64,000 bases of DNA from contig NZ_CP107785.1 in NCBI RefSeq assembly GCF_036345915.1, positions 744,001 to 808,000 of the forward strand. Direction: 5' to 3'. This document shows, piece by piece, positions 17,422 to 28,326 of this stretch. The stretch comes from Nocardia sp. NBC_00565. Its GTDB lineage: Bacteria > Actinomycetota > Actinomycetes > Mycobacteriales > Mycobacteriaceae. The notes under the pieces were generated by a model that saw only the letters and a program-made list of their open reading frames with translations, was not told the DNA's origin and made no database searches. Position 1 is the first letter of the stretch, and each line of letters begins with the position of its first letter. A program made the translations under genes and the position numbers.

Positions 17422-19170
17422 GTGCCCGATCCGACGCCGCGCCAGGCCGCCGCACTGCAGCTGGCCTTCGACGAGCTCGAGACGCCGCTCTACGACACCA
17501 CCTTCGTGGTCGTCGACCTGGAGACCACGGGCACCAGCCCGGACGGCGACGCGATCACCGAGATCGGCGCGGTGAAGGTGCGCGGCGGCGAGGTGCTCGG
17601 CGAGTTCGCGACCCTGGTGAACCCGGGACGGGCCATTCCACCCGCGATCGTGCAGATCACCGGGATCACCACCGCGATGGTCTACGAGGCGCCGCGGATC
17701 GAGGCGGTGCTGCCGGGTTTTCTGGAGTTCGCCGAGGGCGCTGTGCTCGTCGCGCACAACGCCCGGTTCGATATGGCGTTCCTGCGCGCCGCGGCGGCCC
17801 GGATGGACACACCGTGGCCGAGTGGGCCGGTGGTGTGCACGGTGAAGCTGGCGCGGCGGGTGCTGGCCCGCGATGAGGCGCCCTCGGTGCGGCTCGGCGC
17901 GCTCGCGCCGCTGCTCGGTGCGAGCACGCAGCCGAACCACCGCGCCCTCGACGACGCGCGGGCAACCGTGGATGTGCTGCACGCCCTCATCGGCCGGGTC
18001 GGCAATCTCGGCGTACACAGTCTGACCGAGCTGCTCGACTATCTGCCGAATGTCACGCCGCGCCAGCGCGCCAAGCGTGTCCTCGCTACCGATCTGCCGC
18101 CGAGTCCTGGCGTCTATCTCTTCCGCGGTCCCTCCGATGAAGTCCTCTATATAGGGACAGCGGTGAATCTGCGTCGCCGCGTGCGCAATTACTTCACCGG
18201 ATCCGAGACCAGGGGGCGGATGAAAGAGATGGTTTCCCTTGCCATTCGGGTCGACCATGTGGTGTGCGCGCACGGGCTGGAGGCGGGGGTGCGCGAGCTG
18301 CGGCTCATCGTCGCGCACACCCCGCCCTATAACCGGCGCTCGAAATTCCCCAAGCGCGGCTGGTGGATCACGCTGACCGAGGAGCCGTTCCCGCGATTCG
18401 CGATCGCGCGCACGCCGACCGCGGATGCGTTGGGGCCCTTTCCTTCTCGGATGGACGCGAATGATGTCGCGGTGACCATCGCGGAGCACAGCGGGCTGCG
18501 CACCTGCACCGCGCGACTGCCGCGCGACGGTCGCCACGAGTGCCCGCCCGCGACCGTCGGCGGGTGTCCGGCGGCCGTCGATGGCAGGCCTCTATATAGA
18601 GAGGAATACGAACCCGCGGCGGCGGGGGTTCGGGCGTTGTTCGTGGGCAGCTCGGACGCGCCCCTGCGGGCCATGCTCGACCGCATCGAAACCCACTCGC
18701 GCGCCGAACATTTCGAGGCCGCCGCCCGGCTGCGCGACAGGACCGTCGCGGTGGTGCGGGCCCTGCACCGCACGCAACGCCTCGCCGCCGTGGCGCGGAT
18801 CGCCGAACTCATCGCCGCGCATCCGGACGGCGCGGGCGGCTGGGAGTACGCGGTGATCCGCTATGGACGCCTGGCCGGGGCGGGAACTTCGGCGCGGGGT
18901 GTATCGCCGATGCCGGTGATCGAACGCATCGTCGCGGCCGCGGAAACCGTGCTGCCGGAGCCGGTGCCGCCATTGCGCGGCGCGTCACCGGAGGAGGTCG
19001 GGTTGGTGACGCGTTGGCTCGCTCGGCCGGGGGTACGAATCGTGCGCACCAACGAGGGCTACGGCGAGCCGATTCGTGGCGCGGGACGCTTGGCGGGCTG
19101 GGTCGACCTCGCGGATACGGCCGCGAGGTCTCGACCTCCCGGGCAGGAGTATGCGGACAGTACTGGGTGA
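17422..19170 (+). CDS. DEDDh exonuclease fused to a UvrC-type GIY-YIG domain (Rv2191-like)
   Basis: In this 582-residue protein, residues 25-195 form a DnaQ-like 3'-5' exonuclease with DLETTG, HNARFD and HRALDDA as Exo I-III. Residues 225-310 form a GIY-YIG domain (PGVYLFRGPSDEVLYIGTA) as in UvrC and Cho. A UVR-like helix pair (HFEAAARLRDRTVAVV) follows at about residue 440. The C-terminal UvrC RNase H and HhH domains are missing, so it is not UvrC. The arrangement is known from mycobacteria and suggests DNA repair with incision and trimming. The start is a GTG at 17422. Confidence 0.88.
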   Translation: MPDPTPRQAAALQLAFDELETPLYDTTFVVVDLETTGTSPDGDAITEIGAVKVRGGEVLGEFATLVNPGRAIPPAIVQITGITTAMVYEAPRIEAVLPGFLEFAEGAVLVAHNARFDMAFLRAAAARMDTPWPSGPVVCTVKLARRVLARDEAPSVRLGALAPLLGASTQPNHRALDDARATVDVLHALIGRVGNLGVHSLTELLDYLPNVTPRQRAKRVLATDLPPSPGVYLFRGPSDEVLYIGTAVNLRRRVRNYFTGSETRGRMKEMVSLAIRVDHVVCAHGLEAGVRELRLIVAHTPPYNRRSKFPKRGWWITLTEEPFPRFAIARTPTADALGPFPSRMDANDVAVTIAEHSGLRTCTARLPRDGRHECPPATVGGCPAAVDGRPLYREEYEPAAAGVRALFVGSSDAPLRAMLDRIETHSRAEHFEAAARLRDRTVAVVRALHRTQRLAAVARIAELIAAHPDGAGGWEYAVIRYGRLAGAGTSARGVSPMPVIERIVAAAETVLPEPVPPLRGASPEEVGLVTRWLARPGVRIVRTNEGYGEPIRGAGRLAGWVDLADTAARSRPPGQEYADSTG

Positions 19171-19432
19171 CGGGGTCATGGCCGGCCGGGCGCGCAGATC
19201 CGGCGGATCGATGAGGATACGGCGAATCCGGCGGGGCGGATCTCGCGGATGTGGCGACAGGACTGCGCGGATTGGTGGGGCCGACCACGCTGGCGCTCCG
19301 AGACCGAAGCAATTCGACGGCGGAGGTGTGGCGAGCCGTGGGTGGCGGTGGGACGGCTTCGACCGGGTGGCTGCGTTTGGCTCGGCCCAACCAGGGGCGT
19401 TGCCTCGGGTCGGGCCAATTAGGCTGACAGCC

Positions 19433-19708
19433 ATGATTACCGCGATCGTGATGATCCAGGCCGAGAATGCCCGCATTCCGGAGACCGCGCAGGCGGTCGC
19501 CGACACCGAGGGCGTCACCGAGGTCTACTCCTGTGCGGGCGATGTCGACTTGATCGCGATCGTGCGGGTGCGCGACCACGAGCAGATCGCCGAGGTGGTG
19601 ACCGGCCGGATCGACAAGACCCCCGGCGTCGCGCGCACCACCACCCACATCGCGTTCAAGTCCTACTCCAGCGCCGACGTCGAAGCGGGCTTCTCCCTGG
19701 GCGAGTGA
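19433..19708 (+). CDS. Stand-alone Lrp/AsnC ligand-binding (RAM) domain protein
   Basis: The 91-residue protein consists only of the RAM fold of Lrp/AsnC regulators: ITAIVMIQAENARIPETAQA, then GVTEVYSCAGDVDLIAIVRV and a C-terminal strand (THIAFKSYSS). The helix-turn-helix half is absent. Such solo domains bind amino acids and may modulate partner proteins by hetero-oligomerisation. The start at 19433 follows a -10-like TAGGCT closely, so the message may be leaderless. It is convergent with trpD, and a link to tryptophan sensing is plausible but unproven. Confidence 0.8.
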   Translation: MITAIVMIQAENARIPETAQAVADTEGVTEVYSCAGDVDLIAIVRVRDHEQIAEVVTGRIDKTPGVARTTTHIAFKSYSSADVEAGFSLGE

Positions 19709-19870
19709 GCACAGCGGCTGAGGTCGGGATCTACACGCCTTGCAGATCACGAGCAGGGGCGCGGACCCGAGGAAATGGGCCGTGGCTCACGGGACCATGA
19801 TGGAGGAGCCGGGGAAGGTGTCGCTGTAGCCCGCACGGCCACAACCGAACTGCCGACATGTGGCGCGTTT

Positions 19871-20932
19871 TCAGTTGTCGCCGAGGGTGTTGGTGAGTTT
19901 GACCCAGCGGTCCAGGAGTGCGGCGGACTTTCCGGTGTCGATGGCCTCGGCGGCGCGGTCGATGCCGGCGGCGAGTGCGTCGTGGATGTCGGCGTCGGGA
20001 TCGCCGACACCACGGGACAGGTCGTAGGCGACGATCGCGGCGGCGGAGTTGAGCAGCACCGCGTCGCGCGCCGCGCCGGCGACACCAGCGAACACGGCAC
20101 GGGCGACACCCGCGTTGACCTCGGCGTCACCCCCGCGCAGCGCGTCCAGATCCACGCGCGCGATGCCGATTCGGGTCGGATCGATCGTCGTTTCGCGCAT
20201 CCGTCCGCCCGACACCACCCATGCGTCGGTGGTGTCGGAGGTGGTGATCTCGTCCAGGCCGTCGTTGCCGCGCACCACGATGGCACTGACACCGCGTTCG
20301 GCGAAGACGCCGGCGATCACCGGAACCAGTTCCGCGAAGGCGCAGCCGACCAGTCCGGCGCTCGGTTGTGCCGGATTCGTGAGCGGGCCGAGAACGTTGA
20401 AAACGGTGGGTATGCCTATTTCCTTACGAGCGGGTCCGGCGAAGCGCAGGGCCGGATGGAACAGTGGCGCGAAACAGAAACCAATGCCTACCTCGCGCAC
20501 ACAACGAGCGACCGCCTCGGGCCCCAGGGCCAGTTTCACGCCGAGTGCCTCCAGGACGTCGGCGCCACCGCTCTTGGACGAGGCCGCGCGGTTCCCGTGC
20601 TTGACCACCGGAACTCCGGCGGACGCCACCACGATCGAGGACATCGTCGAGATGTTCACCGACCCGGATCGATCACCGCCGGTACCGACGATGTCCACAG
20701 CATCACCGTCGATGCGCACGAGGCGCGCGTGGCCGAGCATGCCGGAGGCCATACCGGCCAGTTCCGCGGGGGTGGGGCCCTTGATCTTGATGGCGACACC
20801 GAAGGCGGCGATCTGTGCCTGGGTGGCGTTATCGGTGAAGATCTCGTTGATGACCCATGCCGTGTCGTCCGCTGCCAGGTCGCCGCCATCGGCGAGGGTC
20901 CCGAGCACCTGGGGCCAGCTCCGCACAGTCAT
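19871..20932 (-). CDS. trpD: Anthranilate phosphoribosyltransferase
   Basis: The 353-residue enzyme has the PRPP-binding [18 protein letters not shown], the [12 protein letters not shown] motif, and the C-terminal [13 protein letters not shown] stretch. It joins PRPP to anthranilate in the second step of tryptophan synthesis. The ATG at 20932 is preferred because GGGAGAAG sits at proper spacing; an upstream ATG at 20950 is weaker. As in M. tuberculosis, trpD stands alone next to the cytochrome genes (Rv2192c position) rather than in a trp operon. Confidence 0.93.
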   Translation of the reverse strand: MTVRSWPQVLGTLADGGDLAADDTAWVINEIFTDNATQAQIAAFGVAIKIKGPTPAELAGMASGMLGHARLVRIDGDAVDIVGTGGDRSGSVNISTMSSIVVASAGVPVVKHGNRAASSKSGGADVLEALGVKLALGPEAVARCVREVGIGFCFAPLFHPALRFAGPARKEIGIPTVFNVLGPLTNPAQPSAGLVGCAFAELVPVIAGVFAERGVSAIVVRGNDGLDEITTSDTTDAWVVSGGRMRETTIDPTRIGIARVDLDALRGGDAEVNAGVARAVFAGVAGAARDAVLLNSAAAIVAYDLSRGVGDPDADIHDALAAGIDRAAEAIDTGKSAALLDRWVKLTNTLGDN

Positions 20933-21004
20933 GTCCACTTCTCCCGTCACACTGGTTTTTCGCGCACCAGTTTGTCGCGATCGAGCCTAGTCGGCGAGCC
21001 GTTA

Positions 21005-21430
21005 TTACCCAGACGTGGTCGTGGAACCCGGTTGCAGCGCGTCCCATCCGTCCGCGATGCCGTCGTGTCGCTGTGCCAGCCCGGCCATTCTGGACTGTTC
21101 CTGCGAACAGTGCAGCGCGTCGAGCAACTGGACCCGTTGCAGGATCAGCGATCCCAGCTCATCGGTACCGACACCATCGATCCGAGGCGCGGGTGCGTAC
21201 CCGTCCTGGGCCGCGATCTCGCACACTCGGTCCACTTGTTCGGCGGGTATCCGCAGATGGTGCCGCAGAACCGCGGGTTGGTCGGCATCGAGAGCCGTGG
21301 CGCGTTCGAGTGCCGTTGAACACGCCTCGGCATCATCGAAACTCGACGCGACCACGACGAGATCGGCGCGCGCCGGATCCAGCGGAGCGGGGCCGCCCCT
21401 GCCGAATATCCGTTGCCACCAGTGCGCCAT
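21005..21430 (-). CDS. Conserved hypothetical protein upstream of trpD
   Basis: The 141-residue soluble protein starts [13 protein letters not shown] and has a repeated alpha/beta pattern ([36 protein letters not shown]), followed by a helix ending in a Ser/Thr tail. There is no catalytic motif or membrane segment. The gene reads toward trpD with a 72-base gap, so they may share a transcript. I do not recognise the family, although the pattern of an N-terminal helix then a regulatory-like alpha/beta unit looks genuine. Confidence 0.6.
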   Translation of the reverse strand: MAHWWQRIFGRGGPAPLDPARADLVVVASSFDDAEACSTALERATALDADQPAVLRHHLRIPAEQVDRVCEIAAQDGYAPAPRIDGVGTDELGSLILQRVQLLDALHCSQEQSRMAGLAQRHDGIADGWDALQPGSTTTSG

Positions 21431-21593
21431 ATCCGCCTCCCGATCTCAGCCTCTACTTACCAACGCCTGTCATGCTCGCGGACGGCAACCCACCTCGCCT
21501 TCGGGGCCGCCGACACGCCGAGCCACAGGCTCGGCAAATTGAACACGAGACATCGTCTGTCCGTGCGTTTTCCGACACGGACGGACAAGTTTC

Positions 21594-21605
21594 GTACCCG
21601 GGTAC
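21594..21605. promoter_or_regulatory. 12-base palindrome upstream of ctaE
   Basis: GTACCCGGGTAC is a perfect palindrome 34 bases before the ctaE GTG start, within an AT-richer leader. It could be an operator for the cytochrome cluster; no regulator is identified. Confidence 0.3.
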
Positions 21606-21639
21606 TTGTGTCGTACTACGACGAGTCATACTTACCCCC

Positions 21640-22251
21640 GTGACGACCGCAGTAGGCACCCCAGGCTCGGCCATTACTCAGCGTGTGCATTCGCTGAACC
21701 GGCCCAACATGGTCAGCGTCGGTACCATCATCTGGCTGTCGAGCGAGTTGATGTTCTTCGCAGGCCTCTTCGCGATGTATTTCGTCGCGCGCGCCCAGGC
21801 CCACGGCAACTGGCCGCCGGAACCGACCGAGCTGAATCTGAAGCTTGCCGTGCCGGTCACCACCGTGCTGGTCGCCTCCTCGTTCACCTGCCAGATGGGT
21901 GTGTTCGCGGCGGAGAAGGGCGACGTGTTCGGCCTGCGCCGCTGGTACGTGATCACCCTGATCATGGGCGCGTTGTTCGTCTCGGGCCAGGGGTACGAGT
22001 ACACGAACCTGGTCAGGGAAGGCACCTCGATCTCGAGCAGCGCCTACGGCTCGGTGTTCTACATCACCACCGGTTTCCACGGTCTGCACGTCATCGGCGG
22101 TCTGATCGCCTTCGTGTTCCTGCTGGTGCGCACCAAGGTCAGTAAGTTCACCCCCGCGCAGGCCACCGCCGCGATCGTCGTCTCGTACTACTGGCATTTC
22201 GTCGACATCGTCTGGATCGGGCTGTTCGCCACGATCTACTTCGTCCGCTAA
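21640..22251 (+). CDS. ctaE: Cytochrome c oxidase subunit III
   Basis: The 203-residue membrane protein has five hydrophobic segments. Family signatures are [19 protein letters not shown], the Glu-containing FHGLHVIGG helix and the C-terminal [19 protein letters not shown]. It is part of the aa3 oxidase that forms a supercomplex with cytochrome bcc in actinobacteria. The GTG at 21640 gives the correct N terminus; longer in-frame versions cross a region with no coding character. It leads the ctaE-qcrC-qcrA-qcrB operon, 62 bases before qcrC. Confidence 0.95.
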   Translation: MTTAVGTPGSAITQRVHSLNRPNMVSVGTIIWLSSELMFFAGLFAMYFVARAQAHGNWPPEPTELNLKLAVPVTTVLVASSFTCQMGVFAAEKGDVFGLRRWYVITLIMGALFVSGQGYEYTNLVREGTSISSSAYGSVFYITTGFHGLHVIGGLIAFVFLLVRTKVSKFTPAQATAAIVVSYYWHFVDIVWIGLFATIYFVR

Positions 22252-22313
22252 TCGGGCCAGTAACCCCCAAATCTTTTGCACAAGTCGGTTCCGTCTACTT
22301 CAAAGGGACACAG

Positions 22314-23204
22314 ATGAGTTCATCTCCCCCGTCAGCGCCAGAGCCCGCCAGCCCCAGCGCGGCGGTCAGCCGCGGAGACGTCGCGGTCGGCCAGGCCAGC
22401 AAGACGCGTAAGCAGCGCCGCATGCGGCGTCGTATCGCTGGTGGGCTTGCGCTTCTGGTGGGCCTCGTCGGAGCCGGATTCCTTGCCACCGCGATTACGC
22501 CGGAGCCGCAGGTCGCGACCGCGAACGAGGACCAGTCCGCATTGATCCGCGACGGCAAGCAGCTCTACGAGACCTCCTGCATCACCTGCCACGGCGCCAA
22601 CCTGCAGGGCGTGACCGACCGCGGTCCGAGCCTGATCGGCGTCGGCGAGGCCGCCGTCTACTTCCAGGTGTCCACCGGTCGTATGCCGCTGGCCGCGAAC
22701 CAGGCGCAGGCCACCCGCAAGCCGCCGAAGTTCGACGCCCACCAGACCGATGCCCTCGGCGCGTACATCGCGGCCAACGGCGGCGGCCCGTCGGTAGTGC
22801 GCGATGCGAACGGTGAGATCGCGCAGGAATCGCTGCGCGGCCCCGATATCGCCCGCGGTTCCGAGCTGTTCCGGATGAACTGCGCGTCCTGCCACAACTT
22901 CACCGGCCGGGGCGGCGCGCTGTCCTCCGGTAAGTACGCACCGCCGCTGGAACCGGCCAGTGAGGCCCAGATCTACGCGGCGATGCTCACCGGCCCGGAG
23001 AACATGCCGAAGTTCTCCGACCGGCAGCTGACTCCGGAAGAGAAGCGCGACATTGTCGCCTACGTCAAGAACTCGACCGAGGAGAAGAGCCCAGGCGGCT
23101 GGGATCTCGGCGGGTTCGGTCCCGCGACCGAGGGTCTGGCCATCTGGGTGGTCGGCATCACGCTCGTCGTGGGCGCCGCGATGTGGATCGGATCCCGTTC
23201 ATGA
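22314..23204 (+). CDS. qcrC: Dihaem cytochrome c subunit of the bcc complex
   Basis: The 296-residue protein has an N-terminal membrane anchor (residues 42-62, [19 protein letters not shown]), two haem c domains with CITCH (about residue 88) and CASCH (about residue 188), downstream Met ligands (GRMPLA and ENMPKF), and a C-terminal helix ([17 protein letters not shown]). It carries electrons from the Rieske centre to the aa3 oxidase, replacing a soluble cytochrome c. AAAGGGA lies 7 bases before the ATG. The stop overlaps a possible qcrA ATG. Confidence 0.95.
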   Translation: MSSSPPSAPEPASPSAAVSRGDVAVGQASKTRKQRRMRRRIAGGLALLVGLVGAGFLATAITPEPQVATANEDQSALIRDGKQLYETSCITCHGANLQGVTDRGPSLIGVGEAAVYFQVSTGRMPLAANQAQATRKPPKFDAHQTDALGAYIAANGGGPSVVRDANGEIAQESLRGPDIARGSELFRMNCASCHNFTGRGGALSSGKYAPPLEPASEAQIYAAMLTGPENMPKFSDRQLTPEEKRDIVAYVKNSTEEKSPGGWDLGGFGPATEGLAIWVVGITLVVGAAMWIGSRS

Positions 23205-23227
23205 ACGAAATCAAGGAGCCAAACGAC

Positions 23228-24403
23228 ATGGGTCGGCCGGATGAGGGCCACGACGGCGCGGAGCCGTCGAACGAGCAGGTGAATTCGACACCGGCTGAGC
23301 CCACCGAGGAGGAGCTCGACGCGATGACTCGCGACGAGCTGGTCAAGCTCGGCACCGAGCGGGACGGCGTCGACGTCGCCTACCGGCGCGAGCGGTTCCC
23401 GATCCCGGGCACCCGCGCCGAGAAGCGCGCCGAGCGCCAGGTCTCGTTCTGGTTCGCGGTCTCCGGTATCGCCGCCGCGGTGCTGGTCGGCGTATTCCTG
23501 TTCTGGCCTTGGGAGTTCAAGGGCACGAACGAGGAGGGCCACGCAGCCTACTCGCTGTTCACCCCGCTGATCGGTCTCAGCCTCGGCATTTCGGTGCTGG
23601 TCATCGGCGTCGCCGTGGTGCTGATTCGCAAGAAGTTCATCCCCGCCGAGCTGTCCATCCAGACTCGCCACGACGGTAAGTCGCCCGAGGTCGAGCGCCG
23701 CACCCTGGTCGCCGAGCTGCAGGACGCACTGGACACCTCCACGCTGGCGCGCCGCAAGATGATCACCCGTACGGCTGGTGCCGGTGTCGGTGTGCTCGGT
23801 ATCGGCGCGCTGCTGGTCTTCGTCGGCGGCATGATCAAGAACCCGTGGGCCAAGGGCGACAAGTCGCCGCTGTGGGTTTCGGGTTGGACCCCGGACTTCC
23901 CGGGCGAGACGGTCTACATCCGCCGCGACACCGGTCGCCCCGAGGACGTCGTTCTGGTGCGTCCCGAGGATCTGGACGCGGGCGCCATGGAGACGGTGTT
24001 CCCGTGGAAGGAGAAGTGGCGCGGTGACGAGCACGCGACACTCCAGTCGCTGCGCGGTATCCGCAACGCCGTCATGATGATTCGCCTGCGCACCCAAGAC
24101 GCGCAGTCGGCCGTCAAGCGCAAGGGCCAGGAGAGCTTCAACTACGGCGACTACTTCGCCTACTCGAAGATCTGCACCCACCTCGGTTGCCCGACATCGT
24201 TGTTCGAGTCACAGACCAACAAGATCCTGTGCCCCTGCCACCAGTCGCAGTTCCTGGCGACCGAATGGGCTAAGCCGGTCTTCGGTCCCGCCGCTCGCGC
24301 ACTGCCGCAGCTGCCGATCACCGTCAACTCCGAGGGCTACCTGGTCGCCGCAGGCGACTTCATCGAGCCGCTCGGACCGGCCTACTGGGAGCGTCGTTCA
24401 TGA
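23228..24403 (+). CDS. qcrA: Rieske iron-sulfur subunit of the bcc complex
   Basis: The 391-residue protein has three N-terminal transmembrane helices (around residues 80-100, 115-135 and 195-215) and a C-terminal Rieske domain with CTHLGC and CPCHQS ligating the 2Fe-2S cluster, then FGPAARALPQLPI. It passes electrons from quinol to QcrC. The ATG at 23228 has a perfect AAGGAG 9 bases upstream. An ATG at 23201 overlaps the qcrC stop as ATGA and would add nine residues. The stop overlaps a small ORF (ATGA at 24400). Confidence 0.94.
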   Translation: MGRPDEGHDGAEPSNEQVNSTPAEPTEEELDAMTRDELVKLGTERDGVDVAYRRERFPIPGTRAEKRAERQVSFWFAVSGIAAAVLVGVFLFWPWEFKGTNEEGHAAYSLFTPLIGLSLGISVLVIGVAVVLIRKKFIPAELSIQTRHDGKSPEVERRTLVAELQDALDTSTLARRKMITRTAGAGVGVLGIGALLVFVGGMIKNPWAKGDKSPLWVSGWTPDFPGETVYIRRDTGRPEDVVLVRPEDLDAGAMETVFPWKEKWRGDEHATLQSLRGIRNAVMMIRLRTQDAQSAVKRKGQESFNYGDYFAYSKICTHLGCPTSLFESQTNKILCPCHQSQFLATEWAKPVFGPAARALPQLPITVNSEGYLVAAGDFIEPLGPAYWERRS

Positions 24404-24534
24404 GCGAACGATTTGAGTACAGCATCGCGGAGCGATTCGATGAGGGGCGGTGGCCGGGCGACGGGAGGGCGCGAATCATGTATCAGTGTGTACGACACAT
24501 GCCGGAACCGAGCGCCAGCGAGGTGCAGGCATGA
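24400..24534 (+). CDS. 44-residue ORF coupled between qcrA and qcrB
   Basis: Its ATG overlaps the qcrA stop and its TGA overlaps the qcrB ATG, both as ATGA, so ribosomes can pass qcrA, this ORF and qcrB in turn. The product starts [18 protein letters not shown] and ends [10 protein letters not shown]. It is charged, soluble and contains one cysteine. It may be a coupling device that fills a 127-base spacer, or a small accessory protein. No family is recognised. Part of the DNA resembles dispersed GAGCGA-type repeats found elsewhere in the window. Confidence 0.5.
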   Translation: MSERFEYSIAERFDEGRWPGDGRARIMYQCVRHMPEPSASEVQA

Positions 24535-26147
24535 GTCGTGTGGCAGATCAGGCCAACGCTGCGGACGAGCGGTACCGCGCCGCTGCGTTCATGAAGCGGT
24601 CGATCAACAAGGTCTTTCCGACCCACTGGTCGTTCCTGCTCGGTGAGATCGCGCTGTACGCGTTCATCATCCTGCTGTTGTCGGGTGTGTACCTGACCCT
24701 GTACTTCGATCCGTCGATGACCGAGGTCGTCTACAACGGCGCCTACCAACCGCTGCGCGGCGTGACCATGTCGCGAGCGTACGAGACGTCGCTGAACATC
24801 TCCTTCGAGGTGCGCGGCGGTCTGTTCGTGCGCCAGGTGCATCACTGGGCTGCGTTGTTGTTCGCGGCGTCGATCATCGTGCACCTGTTCCGCATCTTCT
24901 TCACCGGCGCGTTCCGCAAGCCGCGTGAGGCGAACTGGGTGATCGGCTGCCTGCTGCTGATCCTGGCGATGTTCGAGGGCTTCTTCGGTTACTCGCTGCC
25001 CGACGATCTGCTGTCGGGTACCGGTCTGCGGGCCGCGTTCGGCGGTATCACGATGAGTATCCCGATCATCGGCACCTGGATGCACTGGATGATCTTCGGT
25101 GGCGACTTCCCCGGCGACATCATCATTCCGCGTCTGTACATCGCGCACGTGCTGCTTTTCCCCGGCATCTTCCTGGCGCTGATCGCCGCGCACGTGGCGC
25201 TGGTCTGGTACCAGAAGCACACGCAGTTCCCCGGCCCCGGCCGCACCGAGAACAACGTTGTCGGCGCACGGATCGTGCCGGTGTTCGCCTCGGATCAGGG
25301 CGCGTTCTTCGCCTTCACCCTCGGCATCGTGGCGATCCTGGCCGGTGTGCTGCAGATCAACCCGATCTGGAATCTGGGTCCCTACAACCCATCTCAGGTG
25401 TCGGCGGGTTCGCAGCCCGACTTCTACATGATGTGGACCGACGGTATGGCGCGTCTGATGCCGCCGTGGGAGATCTACATCGGTAACTACACGGTTCCGG
25501 CTGTGTTCTGGGTCGCGCTGATCATGGGTCTGGTGTTCACGGTGCTGGTGCTGTACCCGTGGATCGAGAAGCGCCTCACGGGCGACGATGTGAACCACAA
25601 CCTGCTGCAGCGTCCGCGCGACGTGCCGGTGCGCACGGCGATCGGCGCGATGTCGATCGCGTTCTACGTGGTGCTGACGCTCTCGTGCGTCAACGACATC
25701 CTGGCGTTGAAGTTCGACATCTCGCTCAATGCCACCACCTGGATGGGCCGCATCGGTCTGCTGGTCGTGCCGCCGGTCGCGTACTTCCTTGCCTACCGGT
25801 TCTGCGTCGGTCTGCAGCGCAGTGACCGCGCGGTGCTCGAGCACGGCATCGAGACCGGTGTGATCAAGCGGCTGCCGCACGGTGAGTACATCGAGGTGCA
25901 CCAGCCGCTCGGCCCGGTCGACGACCACGGCCACCCGATTCCGCTGGAGTACCAGGGCGCGCATGTGCCCAAGAAGATGAACAAGCTGGGTTCGGCCGGT
26001 AAGCCGGGCACCGGCAGCTTCCTGCGCGCCGACCCGCGCGAGGAGAGCGACCAGGCCTTCGAGATCGAGCACGAGGAAGAGCACAGGCAGCTCGCCATAC
26101 TGCAGAAGGCACAGGAGAACGGCCAGAACGGCAATCACAGCCACTGA
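24531..26147 (+). CDS. qcrB: Cytochrome b subunit of the bcc complex
   Basis: The 538-residue membrane protein has the split-type cytochrome b core. It shows [11 protein letters not shown] and [12 protein letters not shown] haem-ligand helices, [11 protein letters not shown], the quinol-oxidation region with PDFYMMWT, and a long cytoplasmic C-terminal tail typical of actinobacteria ([14 protein letters not shown]). It oxidises menaquinol and is the telacebec (Q203) target in mycobacteria. The ATG at 24531 overlaps the upstream small ORF, with GAGGTG close before it. A strong terminator follows. A second, solitary copy lies at 4623-6248. Confidence 0.95.
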   Translation: MSRVADQANAADERYRAAAFMKRSINKVFPTHWSFLLGEIALYAFIILLLSGVYLTLYFDPSMTEVVYNGAYQPLRGVTMSRAYETSLNISFEVRGGLFVRQVHHWAALLFAASIIVHLFRIFFTGAFRKPREANWVIGCLLLILAMFEGFFGYSLPDDLLSGTGLRAAFGGITMSIPIIGTWMHWMIFGGDFPGDIIIPRLYIAHVLLFPGIFLALIAAHVALVWYQKHTQFPGPGRTENNVVGARIVPVFASDQGAFFAFTLGIVAILAGVLQINPIWNLGPYNPSQVSAGSQPDFYMMWTDGMARLMPPWEIYIGNYTVPAVFWVALIMGLVFTVLVLYPWIEKRLTGDDVNHNLLQRPRDVPVRTAIGAMSIAFYVVLTLSCVNDILALKFDISLNATTWMGRIGLLVVPPVAYFLAYRFCVGLQRSDRAVLEHGIETGVIKRLPHGEYIEVHQPLGPVDDHGHPIPLEYQGAHVPKKMNKLGSAGKPGTGSFLRADPREESDQAFEIEHEEEHRQLAILQKAQENGQNGNHSH

Positions 26148-26163
26148 TCGCCCAGTCCGATAC

Positions 26164-26197
26164 GAAGGCCCCGAGTCGAATCCGACTCGGGGCCTTC
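26164..26197. terminator. Strong bidirectional terminator after qcrB
   Basis: A perfect 15-bp stem (26164-26178 with 26183-26197) encloses the loop AATC. It lies between convergent genes and can serve both qcrB and the RNase gene. Its GAAGGCCCCGA core recurs at the terminator of the solo qcrB operon. Confidence 0.88.
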
Positions 26198-26221
26198 GGG
26201 TATTTCGGTCAACAGGTGCCG

Positions 26222-28223
<2,002 letters not shown>

Positions 28224-28274
28224 AACAAGGGTTTTCGGCCAGGGCCGCGCGATCGCCGGGGTCGCTCGATCGGC

Positions 28275-28305
28275 AGCGCCGCACCGCTCATCGGCGTGCG
28301 GCGCT
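28275..28305. terminator. Hairpin between convergent aroG and pknL
   Basis: AGCGCCGCAC (28275-28284) pairs with GTGCGGCGCT (28296-28305) around an 11-base loop, 50 bases after the aroG stop. It can terminate both convergent genes. Confidence 0.7.
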
Positions 28306-28326
28306 CCTATTGTTCCGGGGAGGCGA

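Noticed and set aside
17254..18537. Long minus-strand frame over the DEDDh/GIY-YIG gene
   Set aside because: Covers an intergenic promoter region and a clear nuclease gene; no ribosome site or family signature.
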